IMG/VR virus record: IMGVR_UViG_3300046007_015485
Span: 1-34,784 of that record
Direction: 5' to 3' (one strand)
Length of the DNA: 34,784 bases
Source of the DNA: a virus
The translations under genes were made by a program, and so were the position numbers. This document shows positions 7,580 through 15,377 of the stretch, piece after piece. The notes under the pieces are model-generated. The model saw only the letters and a program-made list of their open reading frames with translations, did not search any database and had not been told where the DNA came from. Every line of letters starts with the position of its first letter. The first letter of the stretch is position 1.

Positions 7580-7641
7580 TCAGTAGGCTCCTGCTTCCAT
7601 TAGCCGACTATTCAGAAGTCTTTCGACCTCCCACCTACCGA
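7580..7641 (-). ncRNA. Structured leader element with GAAA tetraloop
   Basis: As RNA on the minus strand, TCGGTAGG (7641-7634) pairs with CCTACTGA (7587-7580): 8 bp, one G-U. Inside is a 6-bp hairpin GAGGTC/GACTTC capped by a GAAA tetraloop (7630-7615). A closed outer stem with an inner GNRA hairpin in the long 5' leader of a regulated gene looks like a cis-regulatory RNA, or a structure at a replication origin. It resembles no riboswitch class I can name. Confidence 0.45.
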
Positions 7642-7665
7642 CACTAAACAATCTAAACAGTTAGT

Positions 7666-7693
7666 ATAACGAGTAAAAAAGGAGAAAGTTACA
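7666..7693 (-). promoter_or_regulatory. ECF-like promoter TGTAAC-N16-CGTTAT (initiator gene, distal)
   Basis: TGTAAC (7693-7688), 16 bp, CGTTAT (7671-7666), reading leftwards. It would give a leader of about 260 nt that includes both structured segments. Confidence 0.6.
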
Positions 7694-7702
7694 AAACGCC
7701 TC

Positions 7703-7725
7703 TTATTTAGAATGATTATAAATAA
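7703..7725. promoter_or_regulatory. Palindromic operator, copy 2
   Basis: 11-bp arms around a central G with one mismatch (ATTTAGAA-N3-TTATAAAT core). It sits between the leftward initiator promoter and the rightward early operon. Its centre (7714) is exactly 20 bp upstream of the TTTG at 7734, the same spacing as at copy 3. Confidence 0.65.
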
Positions 7726-7733
7726 CGAATTAA

Positions 7734-7766
7734 TTTGTTTCCTAAGATTCTTTTTCTATACATTTG
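7734..7766 (+). promoter_or_regulatory. Bacteroidota promoter TTTG-N21-TACATTTG for the early operon
   Basis: TTTG at 7734-7737 and TACATTTG at 7759-7766 are separated by 21 bp, as in the known -33/-7 promoters of Bacteroidota. The transcript would start near 7773, about 10 nt before the ATG at 7784. The TTTG end of TTAATTTG could also act as a -7 box itself. Confidence 0.7.
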
Positions 7767-7783
7767 CCAAAAATAAAATTGTT

Positions 7784-7978
7784 ATGAAAAATTTTACAGA
7801 TAACGTAACCTTTGAGCAATTAGAATCGTTAAACATGAAGAGAGGCGATGAAATTGGAGTTCCAATAGATACCGCTGACCAAGACTCTTTGTTAATTTGG
7901 AAGAAAAGTTTTGACTTAACCGAAGAGGATTATGAAATTATAGATGAATATTTTTTATTATTAACTAAAAACAATTAA
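7784..7978 (+). CDS. Small acidic hypothetical protein, 64 aa
   Basis: Starts at ATG 7784 (MKNFTDNVTFEQLESLNMKRG). An earlier in-frame ATG at 7712 lies inside the operator and upstream of the promoter, so it cannot be the start. The C-terminus is acidic (DLTEEDYEIIDEYF). First gene of the rightward early/replication operon. No family recognised. Confidence 0.7.
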   Translation: MKNFTDNVTFEQLESLNMKRGDEIGVPIDTADQDSLLIWKKSFDLTEEDYEIIDEYFLLLTKNN

Positions 7979-7981
7979 ATT

Positions 7982-8317
7982 ATGAAACAAATTCCATTAG
8001 CAGGTAATAACTCGAATTATTACCACACGAAAAAAGACTTTGGATTAACCAGAGTTCAAAAAGAGTCAAACGGAAGATTGCTTACGCATCCTGACGGAGA
8101 GCCTTTAATGCAATTGATGGGTAAATCAATTGTAACTGGTGCTTACTTAGGAGAAATTAACGAAGGCGATCAGTTAGTATTTAATCCACGCGAAACACAC
8201 GTTGTAACTAAGGTGTTAGAAAGAAGAAATCATAAAGGCATCTGGGAAGGCGGAAAAGATGACAAGAATCGTTATTTCAAAGTTGAAACTGAATTTAATT
8301 ACGAGATCAAAAGATAA
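7982..8317 (+). CDS. Hypothetical protein, 111 aa
   Basis: Begins MKQIPLAGNNSNYYHTKKDFG, 3 bp after the previous stop. It has a small beta-rich look (GKSIVTGAYLGEINEGDQLVF, an OB/SH3-like 'G-x-I-x-x-GD' turn) and a basic C-terminal half. Operon position beside SSB-like and ATPase genes suggests a part in DNA metabolism, but no motif shows it. Confidence 0.75.
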   Translation: MKQIPLAGNNSNYYHTKKDFGLTRVQKESNGRLLTHPDGEPLMQLMGKSIVTGAYLGEINEGDQLVFNPRETHVVTKVLERRNHKGIWEGGKDDKNRYFKVETEFNYEIKR

Positions 8318-8343
8318 ATTATTAACCAATTAAAAATTAAATT

Positions 8344-8637
8344 ATGAACAAACCTTATGTAAAGTCGCACAACGAAGACGGTAGCCTTGTCGACCAATTT
8401 GAAACCGTTACTGATGAGAAAACAGGTAAAACAACAAAAATCTATAAGTCAGAATCTGACAATAGAAAAGCAAGACGCGAAGTATTCTCTAAGGATCCAT
8501 TCAAAGGAAATGACAAACGAATCGGTCTTGTTATTGGACCTAAGTTTAAATACAGAAAGCGTATTCAAACTATAGTCACAAAAACTGGAGCTATAAAAAC
8601 AATTAAGCATTTAGACTTAAAAGGAGTAAATTATTAA
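8344..8637 (+). CDS. Basic hypothetical protein, 97 aa
   Basis: Strongly basic: Lys and Arg are frequent (TGKTTKIYKSESDNRKARRE, PKFKYRKRIQTIVTKTG). There is no Cys/His cluster. It is probably a nucleic-acid-binding accessory protein of the replication operon, judged by charge and context only. Confidence 0.7.
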   Translation: MNKPYVKSHNEDGSLVDQFETVTDEKTGKTTKIYKSESDNRKARREVFSKDPFKGNDKRIGLVIGPKFKYRKRIQTIVTKTGAIKTIKHLDLKGVNY

Positions 8638-8656
8638 CCAAAAAATCAATTAAACA

Positions 8657-9358
8657 ATGGGATTATCAACAACAGGTGGGAATGACTCACAAAAGAACTA
8701 CTTAAACATTTTAGGTGGAAAGATTACACAACGTGTAAAAGAAGGAACAGAAGGTGCTGTTTCTCGTATTAACAAACAAAACAAAGAAGTTTGGGAGCTA
8801 CACTTCGACACGTTAAGTGGACGAATCGTGGATTTTAACTTAGAGGAATCTGATTACGGAAAAGTTTGGGTTGTTACTATTCAAAGTGGTATCGATTACT
8901 ACTACTTACATTTACAACAATCAGGTCGTATCACAAACGGATTAATGCACCGATTGCCTAACATCGATTTGTCGAAAGAAATCGTTATTAAAACTTTCCG
9001 CATCTTCAATGAAGACAAACAACGCGACCAAGATTATTTGGTAGTTTACCAAGGCGGAACCGCTAAGTCGAATAAAATCGAAGGGCATTATACTAAAAAA
9101 GGTCCTGATGGTAAAGTTCAGAATATAAACGGACTTCCTGAAATGGTTCAAATAAAGGTTAAAGGGAATCTTGTTTGGGATGACTCGGCTCAAATCGAAT
9201 TTATCACTAACATGGTTCTAAACGAAGTGAAACCTAAGTTGAATGGTGACGCTCCTAAAGCGGAGTATAAAGAGCCTTCGATTAAAGATGTTGCTGCTGC
9301 TAAAAACGCTGCTAAGGCGCAAGTTGCTGATCCAGAATTGGATGACTTACCCTTCTGA
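8657..9358 (+). CDS. SSB-like single-stranded DNA-binding protein
   Basis: 233 residues. The body is beta-rich with many aromatic residues (VWELHFDTLSGRIVDFNL, SGIDYYYLHLQQSG). It is followed by a flexible Ala/Lys-rich linker and an acidic tip, PELDDLPF. That tip is the hallmark of SSB proteins (DDDIPF in E. coli), which use it to recruit replication and repair enzymes. The N-terminal body does not show an OB-fold sequence I can prove by eye. The position just upstream of a RecF/SMC-like ATPase fits. Call rests mainly on the C-terminal tip and context. Confidence 0.65.
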   Translation: MGLSTTGGNDSQKNYLNILGGKITQRVKEGTEGAVSRINKQNKEVWELHFDTLSGRIVDFNLEESDYGKVWVVTIQSGIDYYYLHLQQSGRITNGLMHRLPNIDLSKEIVIKTFRIFNEDKQRDQDYLVVYQGGTAKSNKIEGHYTKKGPDGKVQNINGLPEMVQIKVKGNLVWDDSAQIEFITNMVLNEVKPKLNGDAPKAEYKEPSIKDVAAAKNAAKAQVADPELDDLPF

Positions 9359-9370
9359 TAACTAGTTAAT

Positions 9371-9400
9371 AATCAAGTAGTTAGAAATAGCTACTTGATT
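9371..9400 (+). terminator. Intercistronic hairpin
   Basis: Perfect 10-bp inverted repeat AATCAAGTAG / CTACTTGATT with a 10-nt loop between the SSB-like and ATPase genes. No long T-run follows, so it is more likely a partial terminator or mRNA-stabilising hairpin that lowers expression of the downstream ATPase. Confidence 0.5.
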
Positions 9401-9421
9401 TAACACTTTAAATAAAACAAA

Positions 9422-10678
9422 ATGAAAATTCAAAAAGTAAAAATAAAAAAATTCAAAGTCCTCAAAGACTTTACTGCCGACATTGACGGACAAAACATCT
9501 TGTTGGTAGCCGACAACGGACGAGGGAAGAGCTCAACTCTCCAATTTATCCAAATCGCGTTAGGAAACACCGATATTATTCCTCCAAATGCTGAAGGCGA
9601 AGGAGAAGTAATAACAACAAAAGACGGATCGGAATATAAGTTTCACGTTAAGTTTAAAGGCGGAAAGCCTCAAGTAACAGTAATAACACCTGACGGATTA
9701 AAAGACACTCGTAAAGGAGTTATTGGAAGTATTGTAGGAGCCGTAAGTTTCGACATCAACGAGTTTGTTGAACTATCAAAAACAGTTGCTGGACGTAAGA
9801 AGCAAGTTGAAATCTTTAAGTCTTTCTTGGACCAAGACACGCAACAAGAATTACAACGCCTTGAGGCAAATGTTGAGTCAAAATACAACGAAAGAACTGA
9901 AATCAACAAGCAAATTAAACAGCTTGAGGCTAAATGTAACGCAAATCCGTTGCAACATTTAATCGGTCAAAAGAAGTTTGAAACTGTTAATATTGACGAT
10001 GTTTTCCAAAAGCTAAAAGAAGCGAACGATCACAACTCAAAAGTATCGGCTGGCGAAACACGCATCGCAACTCTAACGTCTCAAGAGCAAACAACGCTTA
10101 CCGAAATCAATAAGCTAAAAGCTGAGTTACAAGCTAAGGAAGAATCTCTTGGAACTATCCAAGCAGCAATTCACGCTGGTAAAGATTGGTTAGAGAAAAA
10201 TAAAAAGGTAGACGTTACGTCTTTCGAAGAACGCATTCAGTCGGCTCAAGAATTAAACAGCAAAGCAAAAGATGCCGAGTTACTTGAGAAGGATTTGAAA
10301 CTAGTATCTGAGATGAAGACTGAAGTCGAAGATTTAACTGTTTTAATTGAGACTCAGCGACAATCTATTGCGGATGCTATAAAAGATATGGCAACAGTAG
10401 TTGAGGGCGTAGAATACGATGAAAACGGCTTAATTTGGAATGGTGTTCCAGTATCAATGGAGAGTCTTTCAACTTCCGAGATTATCGAGCTTGGAGTGAA
10501 GTTTAAAATGGCTGAGAATCCAGACTTAGGAGTCCTGTTTATCGAACACGGAGAGTCTATCGGACAAGAGCGTTTTGACTACATTAAAAACTTAGCTAAG
10601 AAACACGATTGGCAATTGTTGATTGAGCAAGTTGAGCGCGGAAAAGACAAGTTAGAAATCCAAATTATCGCTGACTAG
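9422..10678 (+). CDS. SMC/RecF/SbcC-like AAA ATPase
   Basis: 418 residues. The N-terminal half-head has MKIQKVKIKKFKVLKDF and a Walker A ADNGRGKS (30-37). A region of long helices (about 135-330, e.g. INKQIKQLEAK, INKLKAELQAKEE) should form a short antiparallel coiled coil. The C-terminal half-head has SLSTSE (ABC signature-like, usually LSGGE) and the Walker B strand LGVLFIEHGES (369-379), with Glu375-His376 where Asp-Glu is normal. Family members act at DNA ends and forks; T4 gp46 is the phage example. A nuclease partner (SbcD/gp47 type) is not adjacent, though a metallophosphoesterase is encoded at 12828-13886. Confidence 0.8.
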   Translation: MKIQKVKIKKFKVLKDFTADIDGQNILLVADNGRGKSSTLQFIQIALGNTDIIPPNAEGEGEVITTKDGSEYKFHVKFKGGKPQVTVITPDGLKDTRKGVIGSIVGAVSFDINEFVELSKTVAGRKKQVEIFKSFLDQDTQQELQRLEANVESKYNERTEINKQIKQLEAKCNANPLQHLIGQKKFETVNIDDVFQKLKEANDHNSKVSAGETRIATLTSQEQTTLTEINKLKAELQAKEESLGTIQAAIHAGKDWLEKNKKVDVTSFEERIQSAQELNSKAKDAELLEKDLKLVSEMKTEVEDLTVLIETQRQSIADAIKDMATVVEGVEYDENGLIWNGVPVSMESLSTSEIIELGVKFKMAENPDLGVLFIEHGESIGQERFDYIKNLAKKHDWQLLIEQVERGKDKLEIQIIAD

Positions 10679-10905
10679 TGGCTAAAGATACTGCTGTAGG
10701 AATACTTTATCCATTGCAAATAACAATGAAGGATGGGAAGAAATGGAAGTTTAGAGTTTACATCGACTTCCCATCCTTAAAAATAGAGTTGAAACCTATC
10801 GATGGATACCACACTTCTTTCGAAATGTCGCAAGATAAAATGAGAGAGAATTTAAGGAAAGGTTCATTTGAGGTGTTGTTTAGTGAAGGAATGATATTTG
10901 ATTAA
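10678..10905 (+). CDS. Hypothetical protein, 75 aa
   Basis: GTG start overlapping the ATPase stop as TAGTG, implying translational coupling; an internal ATG at 10726 is the alternative. Sequence MAKDTAVGILYPLQITMKDGKKWKFRVYIDF is beta-rich and basic. No family recognised. Confidence 0.65.
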   Translation: MAKDTAVGILYPLQITMKDGKKWKFRVYIDFPSLKIELKPIDGYHTSFEMSQDKMRENLRKGSFEVLFSEGMIFD

Positions 10906-10916
10906 TTTAAAAATCC

Positions 10917-11318
10917 ATGCATACAATAAAAAACATTTACCGAGTAAATTTTATGAGAGATCAATTCTCTTATATTGGAACTCTGCGTAACCAATACAAA
11001 TTCGATATTAACGATAAAGTATTTTTCACCGTAAATAATCACGATATTTATTACGGAAGGATAGTTGGTGTAGAATTACCTCCTGATGAAAATCCTGAGT
11101 ATAGATATAAAATAGCGTTGCCAGAAGAGCTTATCAGAGAACGAATGGATAATAAAAAGTTTTACGCTGGAGAGGATATTGATAAAGTTGTATTAACTTG
11201 CAAATCTATTTTTACTACTACTCAACAAGCTAAAGAAGCAGCTATTAAAAATCTTGATAATACATACGAGTTACAAAAAGACGAAATAGAAAGATATTTC
11301 AGTAAATTTGAAAAATAA
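10917..11318 (+). CDS. Hypothetical protein, 133 aa
   Basis: The first half is beta-rich (INDKVFFTVNNHDIYYGRIVGVELPPDE, reminiscent of a small SH3-like barrel). The C-terminal part is helical and charged (TTQQAKEAAIKNLDNTYELQKDEIERYF). It follows the replication genes in one orientation. No identified family. Confidence 0.7.
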   Translation: MHTIKNIYRVNFMRDQFSYIGTLRNQYKFDINDKVFFTVNNHDIYYGRIVGVELPPDENPEYRYKIALPEELIRERMDNKKFYAGEDIDKVVLTCKSIFTTTQQAKEAAIKNLDNTYELQKDEIERYFSKFEK

Positions 11319-11359
11319 AACGTCAACACATCCGTTTAAAAAAAAATGAAAAAGTAAAC

Positions 11360-11659
11360 ATGAAAAAATTTGAAATTTGGACTGGATCCTATAATTTAGG
11401 ACAAGGTTATCACGGAGGAGAAAGACCTGAAAAATCAGGAGAAGAAATTGCCGTAAACTTCACAATCGCTTGCATGAAATATGAATTAAGAAGCAGATTA
11501 AAGTTTATTGAAATGCTTGAAAAAAGAGGAGATAATCCAAAATCAATTATATCCGTTGGATTAAAGTTTAACTTAGACCTTGAAACTCTAAGTCAATCTT
11601 GGATTGGTAGATATTACGAAAGCGAAGAGGAGGCATTAAAATCATTTAATAGAAGTTAA
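11360..11659 (+). CDS. Conserved hypothetical protein, 99 aa
   Basis: Opens MKKFEIWTGSYNLGQGYHGGERP, then an EEIAVNFTIACMKYELRSRLKFIE helix. This opening looks like a small conserved protein of Bacteroidota phages, function unknown. Preceded by a purine-rich A-tract rather than a Shine-Dalgarno sequence. Confidence 0.7.
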   Translation: MKKFEIWTGSYNLGQGYHGGERPEKSGEEIAVNFTIACMKYELRSRLKFIEMLEKRGDNPKSIISVGLKFNLDLETLSQSWIGRYYESEEEALKSFNRS

Positions 11660-11664
11660 AATAC

Positions 11665-12324
11665 ATGAAAACAAAATATTGGTTAATCATAATCGGAGTA
11701 ATTATTCTAGCAGTATCAATCGATAAATGCTCAACAGCTAATAGATTTGATGACATGGCAATTAATATTGCTAACTACAACGGAGCCGTAGATTCATTTA
11801 GAACGCAACAAAACGCTCTAATAACTAGCAATAACTCCTTAACTTTGACAACTCAAAAGCAAATGAATGAAATCGCTGCTAAAAACGATACCGTTGCTTC
11901 AATGATTAAGAAGTTTAAACAATTACAAAACATCACTTATGTTACAAACAATTTCGTCACTTCTGGAGATTCTTCTACTTTCGATAAACCAATCCCTTGT
12001 GACTTCAAGCCATTCCCATTTACCATTGCAACTAAAGAGTTTACGCTTGAACAAACGATTTCAAATAAAGGATCTAAAATAGACAAACTATTTATTCCTA
12101 ATGAAATTAAAATCGTCTACGGACAAAAGAAAACAGGATTATTTAAGTCGGAACATTCGGTTGCAATAAGTAACTCAAACGCAATGATGACTGCTTCTGA
12201 TATTAAGAATTACACATTTAAACCTAAGAAGATGTGGTACGAAAGACCAGCTGTAACTAGTTTAATTGGATTTGGAGCTGGATTCTTAACTAATACGGCT
12301 ATCCGTTCGTTATACTCTCGTTAA
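11665..12324 (+). CDS. N-terminally anchored membrane protein, spanin-like layout
   Basis: 219 residues: one N-terminal membrane segment (5-22, WLIIIGVIILAVSID), a polar helical stretch (~30-90) rich in Asn/Gln/Thr, a globular part and a second weakly hydrophobic stretch near the end (VTSLIGFGAGFLTNTAI). An anchored protein reaching into the periplasm with a helical stalk recalls inner-membrane spanins, but the second hydrophobic stretch is atypical and the lysis genes are elsewhere. Its last 26 bp overlap the convergent SPFH gene. Function uncertain. Confidence 0.6.
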   Translation: MKTKYWLIIIGVIILAVSIDKCSTANRFDDMAINIANYNGAVDSFRTQQNALITSNNSLTLTTQKQMNEIAAKNDTVASMIKKFKQLQNITYVTNNFVTSGDSSTFDKPIPCDFKPFPFTIATKEFTLEQTISNKGSKIDKLFIPNEIKIVYGQKKTGLFKSEHSVAISNSNAMMTASDIKNYTFKPKKMWYERPAVTSLIGFGAGFLTNTAIRSLYSR

Positions 12325-12823
12325 TAAGTCGTATTGTTCTTATCTTAGCAATATCAGTCAACGTCACTTGGTCTATTTCAACTCCGTACTTCTTAACTGA
12401 AGCACGGATTTTTTTTGTTATCTCGTTATCTATTTCATCACCTCGGCATTGCTCCCAATTGTTTTTCATAATCAAGAACTTAATTATCCCCTGGGAAATA
12501 TCAGAAATAGCATCTACGCTATCAAATAGTTCCAAACAGAATGTTTTAACATCTACTATTCGATACTTAATAACCGACTTAACAACAATATTCTCACCGT
12601 CTGCCGTAACCAATGACTGAGCTGGAAGCGTTAATGTGGTCCACATGATGTGCTGCTCAATGTATTCATCTAAGAACGGAACTTTGTAATGGAATCCAGC
12701 ATCCCAAACTCGAATAAACTTTCCCTTACGAAGAACAACCGCCTTTTGGTATTCTTTTATAATCACAAAAGGGTTGATATGATCTATCAACCCTATTAAA
12801 AAGTCTATTAATTTGTCTAACAT
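12299..12823 (-). CDS. SPFH/Band 7 (stomatin/prohibitin-like) protein
   Basis: 174 residues. After an N-terminal hydrophobic helix (LIDFLIGLIDHINPFVII) comes a typical SPFH start, EYQKAVVLRKGKFIRVWDAGFHYKVPF. Then TLTLPAQSLVTADGENIVVKSVIKYRIVDV and a helical C-terminal part. SPFH proteins build membrane-bound cages or microdomains; E. coli HflK/HflC control FtsH proteolysis and affected phage lambda decisions. It is short and lacks a long coiled-coil tail. It lies 4 bp downstream of the metallophosphoesterase gene, in the same operon. Confidence 0.85.
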   Translation of the reverse strand: MLDKLIDFLIGLIDHINPFVIIKEYQKAVVLRKGKFIRVWDAGFHYKVPFLDEYIEQHIMWTTLTLPAQSLVTADGENIVVKSVIKYRIVDVKTFCLELFDSVDAISDISQGIIKFLIMKNNWEQCRGDEIDNEITKKIRASVKKYGVEIDQVTLTDIAKIRTIRLINESITNG

Positions 12824-12827
12824 CTTG

Positions 12828-13886
12828 TTAAAATTTATGTGTGAAACGAGCTACTTGACCGTTTGTCGGGTGATGCAAATATGCTTCGATTGCTTTAGGC
12901 GAATGCTGATAACCTTTTTGATGATGCCAAGAGTCAGTTCCTGAAGGACTTCTTGAAGCCTCTACTGTTACTCCAATATAATCCTTTGATACCTTATGAT
13001 GAACATGGTGAGTAAAAATGTATCTATGTTCAGTTGCTGACCACTCCATTTTAAACTCTTGTGCCATAAGAAGTGGCAAATCATGTGATTTAGCTCCGTC
13101 ACCGTGAGTTGAACCAATTAGGTTTTTATGATACACAAACGCTTTTCTATGAGCTATTGATGTGTCGAATGTAATATTCTTGCTTGTCTTAAACCAAGTT
13201 TCAACTACTTGCGCCAAATACCATCCAGCCATGTAATCGTGGTTAGATTGGTTATGAATAACGTGTACGTCAGCTATTGTAACTAGAGTTTCAATAATAT
13301 CAACGTAAAGTTTTTTAGCTAACAAAAAATTGTCGAACCATTGTCCATCTGTATCTTGTGGAGTACCACTAGTAGTTGTTCTTCTTGTATTGTCGGTATG
13401 AAGAATATCATTCCCAATAATAAGAACGATTTTATCGATATTGAAACCTGCGCTATGCTGAAGAATTTTACTTACTCCTTCTTTAACACGTTTTACGGCT
13501 ATCGAATTATCGTAAGCATCTCCAGTTTCGTATTCTGAAGCTAATTTACCGATGTGTATGTCAGCTGGATCAATAACTAGACAGTGGCAATCTTTCGACT
13601 TAACGCGCTTAATAACAGGATATTTTGGAGTATATTTCCCCATATCCTTAATTAAATGCGACTTTAAATCATCAAGCGACTTTTGACCTTTCTTTGCGAA
13701 AATTGAGAATAACTTTGACTTGTACCAGTAATGCTTTACTTCTCTTGAGTCTATACCAGCATTTACACACTCAGCCTCTAATAAACCTTTTTGCTCTCGA
13801 TACTTAATAATTAACTGTTCTTCGTCTGGATCTAATCTATACCTTGGTTCACGATTTATTTCAGTAGAATTTTTAAGTTTTTTCAT
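12828..13886 (-). CDS. Calcineurin-like metallophosphoesterase
   Basis: 352 residues. An N-terminal helical, HTH-like part (DEEQLIIKYREQKGLLEAEC) is followed by all five metallophosphoesterase motifs: DIH (109-111), GND (158-160), NHD (215-217), HGD (261-263) and THHVHH (292-297). The order and spacing fit a two-metal phosphoesterase. The substrate could be DNA (SbcD/Mre11-like) or a small phosphoester. The N-terminal domain suggests DNA binding, and the phage also has an SbcC-like ATPase at 9422-10678, so a nuclease is plausible. Transcribed from the ECF-like promoter at 13914-13941. Confidence 0.85.
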   Translation of the reverse strand: MKKLKNSTEINREPRYRLDPDEEQLIIKYREQKGLLEAECVNAGIDSREVKHYWYKSKLFSIFAKKGQKSLDDLKSHLIKDMGKYTPKYPVIKRVKSKDCHCLVIDPADIHIGKLASEYETGDAYDNSIAVKRVKEGVSKILQHSAGFNIDKIVLIIGNDILHTDNTRRTTTSGTPQDTDGQWFDNFLLAKKLYVDIIETLVTIADVHVIHNQSNHDYMAGWYLAQVVETWFKTSKNITFDTSIAHRKAFVYHKNLIGSTHGDGAKSHDLPLLMAQEFKMEWSATEHRYIFTHHVHHKVSKDYIGVTVEASRSPSGTDSWHHQKGYQHSPKAIEAYLHHPTNGQVARFTHKF

Positions 13887-13913
13887 CTTGTTTTATTATA
13901 GTTTATTTAGAGT

Positions 13914-13941
13914 TTAACGGAAAGAAAATCAAAAAGTTACA
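13914..13941 (-). promoter_or_regulatory. ECF-like promoter TGTAAC-N16-CGTTAA
   Basis: TGTAAC (13941-13936), 16 bp, CGTTAA (13919-13914), reading leftwards, 28 bp upstream of the metallophosphoesterase ATG. The spacer is T-rich. Confidence 0.6.
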
Positions 13942-13947
13942 CTAAAA

Positions 13948-14139
13948 CTAATCTTCAGTGCAAAAATTTGTAAGGAATTTTCCGACAAGACCTACGATTC
14001 CAATAATCATTAGAGCCGTACTTTCTCCAGTAAACATTTGCTGAGTCTGAGCATACATTGAAACTGCCAATAGAGCATCACCTAGCTGCTTCATTTTTTT
14101 TGGCGTGGGCTGCCAATAGCCATTTGTTTTGAATTTCAT
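13948..14139 (-). CDS. Small membrane protein (holin-like candidate)
   Basis: 63 residues: MKFKTNGYWQPTPKKMKQLGDALLAV, then a hydrophobic segment (LMIIGIVGLVGKFLTNF). Short proteins starting 'KTNGYWxPTPKKxxxxGDALL' look familiar from Bacteroidota phages near lysis genes. With a recognisable holin at 14626-15039, this could be a second holin or an antiholin. No direct proof. Confidence 0.7.
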   Translation of the reverse strand: MKFKTNGYWQPTPKKMKQLGDALLAVSMYAQTQQMFTGESTALMIIGIVGLVGKFLTNFCTED

Positions 14140-14173
14140 AGTATACCCTGATTTTATTTTTAATATCTAAGGT

Positions 14174-14629
14174 TTAAACCTTAATTTCTTCTACCACCTT
14201 CTTTAAATCAACAACCTGAATACATTTCTTCCCATGTTCTTTCAGATCGATGTGTAGCCATGTAGTTGCAAGAGATTTATCCTCAATACGTCTTACTCCA
14301 AGAGCGTATAATTCACGAACATTCTTCTTTACAAATTCATACCACTCATTTCCAGAGTATCCAACAGCTTTTAAATCAATAGCCTTCCCTAGTTTATGTT
14401 GAGATAATTTAGCTCCAGTAGTTGAATTTTTGTTTCTTAATCCACTTTCTTTAAACTGTCCTCCCATGTGCCAGCTGTTTATTGTAACTCCTTTATCAAT
14501 CTTGATCCGAACATACTCAGCAATATCAATCAACTTCCCATCGATTAATTTATCCGAGTTAATACCGTATTCCGCCCAAGTTTCAGGATCAATAAATTCT
14601 CTTAAATCAAAATGTTCCGATACCTTCAT
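14174..14629 (-). CDS. Endolysin, peptidase M15 family
   Basis: 151 residues. SQHKLGKAIDL gives the His78-x6-Asp85 zinc-ligand pair and TWLHIDL supplies His126-x-Asp128, the VanY/M15 pattern. SWHMGGQFKESGLR before it is the usual substrate-side loop. M15 enzymes cut D,D or L,D peptide bonds of peptidoglycan. It has no signal peptide and overlaps the upstream holin by 4 bp (ATGA), making a classical holin-endolysin lysis cassette. Confidence 0.9.
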   Translation of the reverse strand: MKVSEHFDLREFIDPETWAEYGINSDKLIDGKLIDIAEYVRIKIDKGVTINSWHMGGQFKESGLRNKNSTTGAKLSQHKLGKAIDLKAVGYSGNEWYEFVKKNVRELYALGVRRIEDKSLATTWLHIDLKEHGKKCIQVVDLKKVVEEIKV

Positions 14630-15039
14630 TTTCTAAAATTTTGTATTTTATCAATCAACGCCTTCCAAATGTCAAGTCCAGTTATTGAACTAATGTTTTC
14701 GATGTTACTTTTAAACTCAATTAAAGCGATGTAACCACTTGTAATACTTGCAATAGGAATAGACGGGAAGAAAACTGTTTCCATCATCCTTGATAAGATT
14801 ATAGCTGTAAAATAGAAAATAATCTTACTTACAGAACGAGCCATCTTCTTTGAATCAACCTTTTCACCTCTTTTTGCAGCTGCAAAAACACCCGTAAAAA
14901 GATCCGTAAAAACTAACACTCCTGTCGCTATAAGTATTGCTACTATTGGAGAGAAGAAGAATATAAGATACGCAATAAGTATTGCGAAATACTTCGTCTT
15001 TAGCGAGTCGTTAAAAAATGCGTGTATCTGAGCTATCAT
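14626..15039 (-). CDS. Phage holin (holin_4 / PF05105-like)
   Basis: 137 residues with two to three membrane segments: YFAILIAYLIFFFSPIVAILIATGVLVF, then DLFTGVFAAAKRGEKVDSKKMARSVSKIIFYFTAIIL. The D-L-x-T-G-V-x-A-A-x-K-R-G-E ... SKK signature is that of toxin-secretion/phage lysis holins. It times lysis by permeabilising the inner membrane for the endolysin at 14174-14629. Confidence 0.88.
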   Translation of the reverse strand: MIAQIHAFFNDSLKTKYFAILIAYLIFFFSPIVAILIATGVLVFTDLFTGVFAAAKRGEKVDSKKMARSVSKIIFYFTAIILSRMMETVFFPSIPIASITSGYIALIEFKSNIENISSITGLDIWKALIDKIQNFRK

Positions 15040-15377
15040 ATATTATTATCAATGCTTTTTGAACAATGGTTTTTATCTAAACTATCTAAAATCAAAATAA
15101 TTAATCTACCGAATCTTGTAAGGCAGTTTTCTTTTTGGCACTTCCCTAATCGACTTGAAATAGTTTCTTTCCCATTTCCAAATCCATCACCAAGTAAATC
15201 ATTAAATAAATATCCTCCAAGAGTGTTTCCTAATCTGTCAATTGATATTGCAATCTTTTTAAACCACAATAATAACTCCCATTTAGTAATTGACCGTACT
15301 ATTCCATACGCAACCAATAAAGGTGTTAAAACAACCTTCATTGCCCAAGCAACTACCAATAGAATAAAGTTTATCAT
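15036..15377 (-). CDS. Conserved phage membrane protein beside lysis genes
   Basis: 113 residues. An N-terminal membrane segment (MINFILLVVAWAMKVVLTPLLVAYGIV) is followed by ISIDRLGNTLGGYLFNDLL and KETISSRLGKCQKENC, ending LDSLDKNHCSKSI. The pattern 'iDxLGNxLxG...ETISSRLGK...LDxxxxNHC' is common in small phage proteins encoded close to lysis or tail genes, with no proven role. Conserved Cys residues may bind metal or form a disulfide. It overlaps both neighbours by 4 bp. Confidence 0.75.
   Translation of the reverse strand: MINFILLVVAWAMKVVLTPLLVAYGIVRSITKWELLLWFKKIAISIDRLGNTLGGYLFNDLLGDGFGNGKETISSRLGKCQKENCLTRFGRLIILILDSLDKNHCSKSIDNNI

Noticed and set aside
7804-7832. CGTAAC-N17-CGTTAA inside the gene at 7784
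   Set aside because: Within coding sequence, spacing 17, and explained by the codons; the operon already has a good promoter upstream. Cannot be excluded as an internal start.
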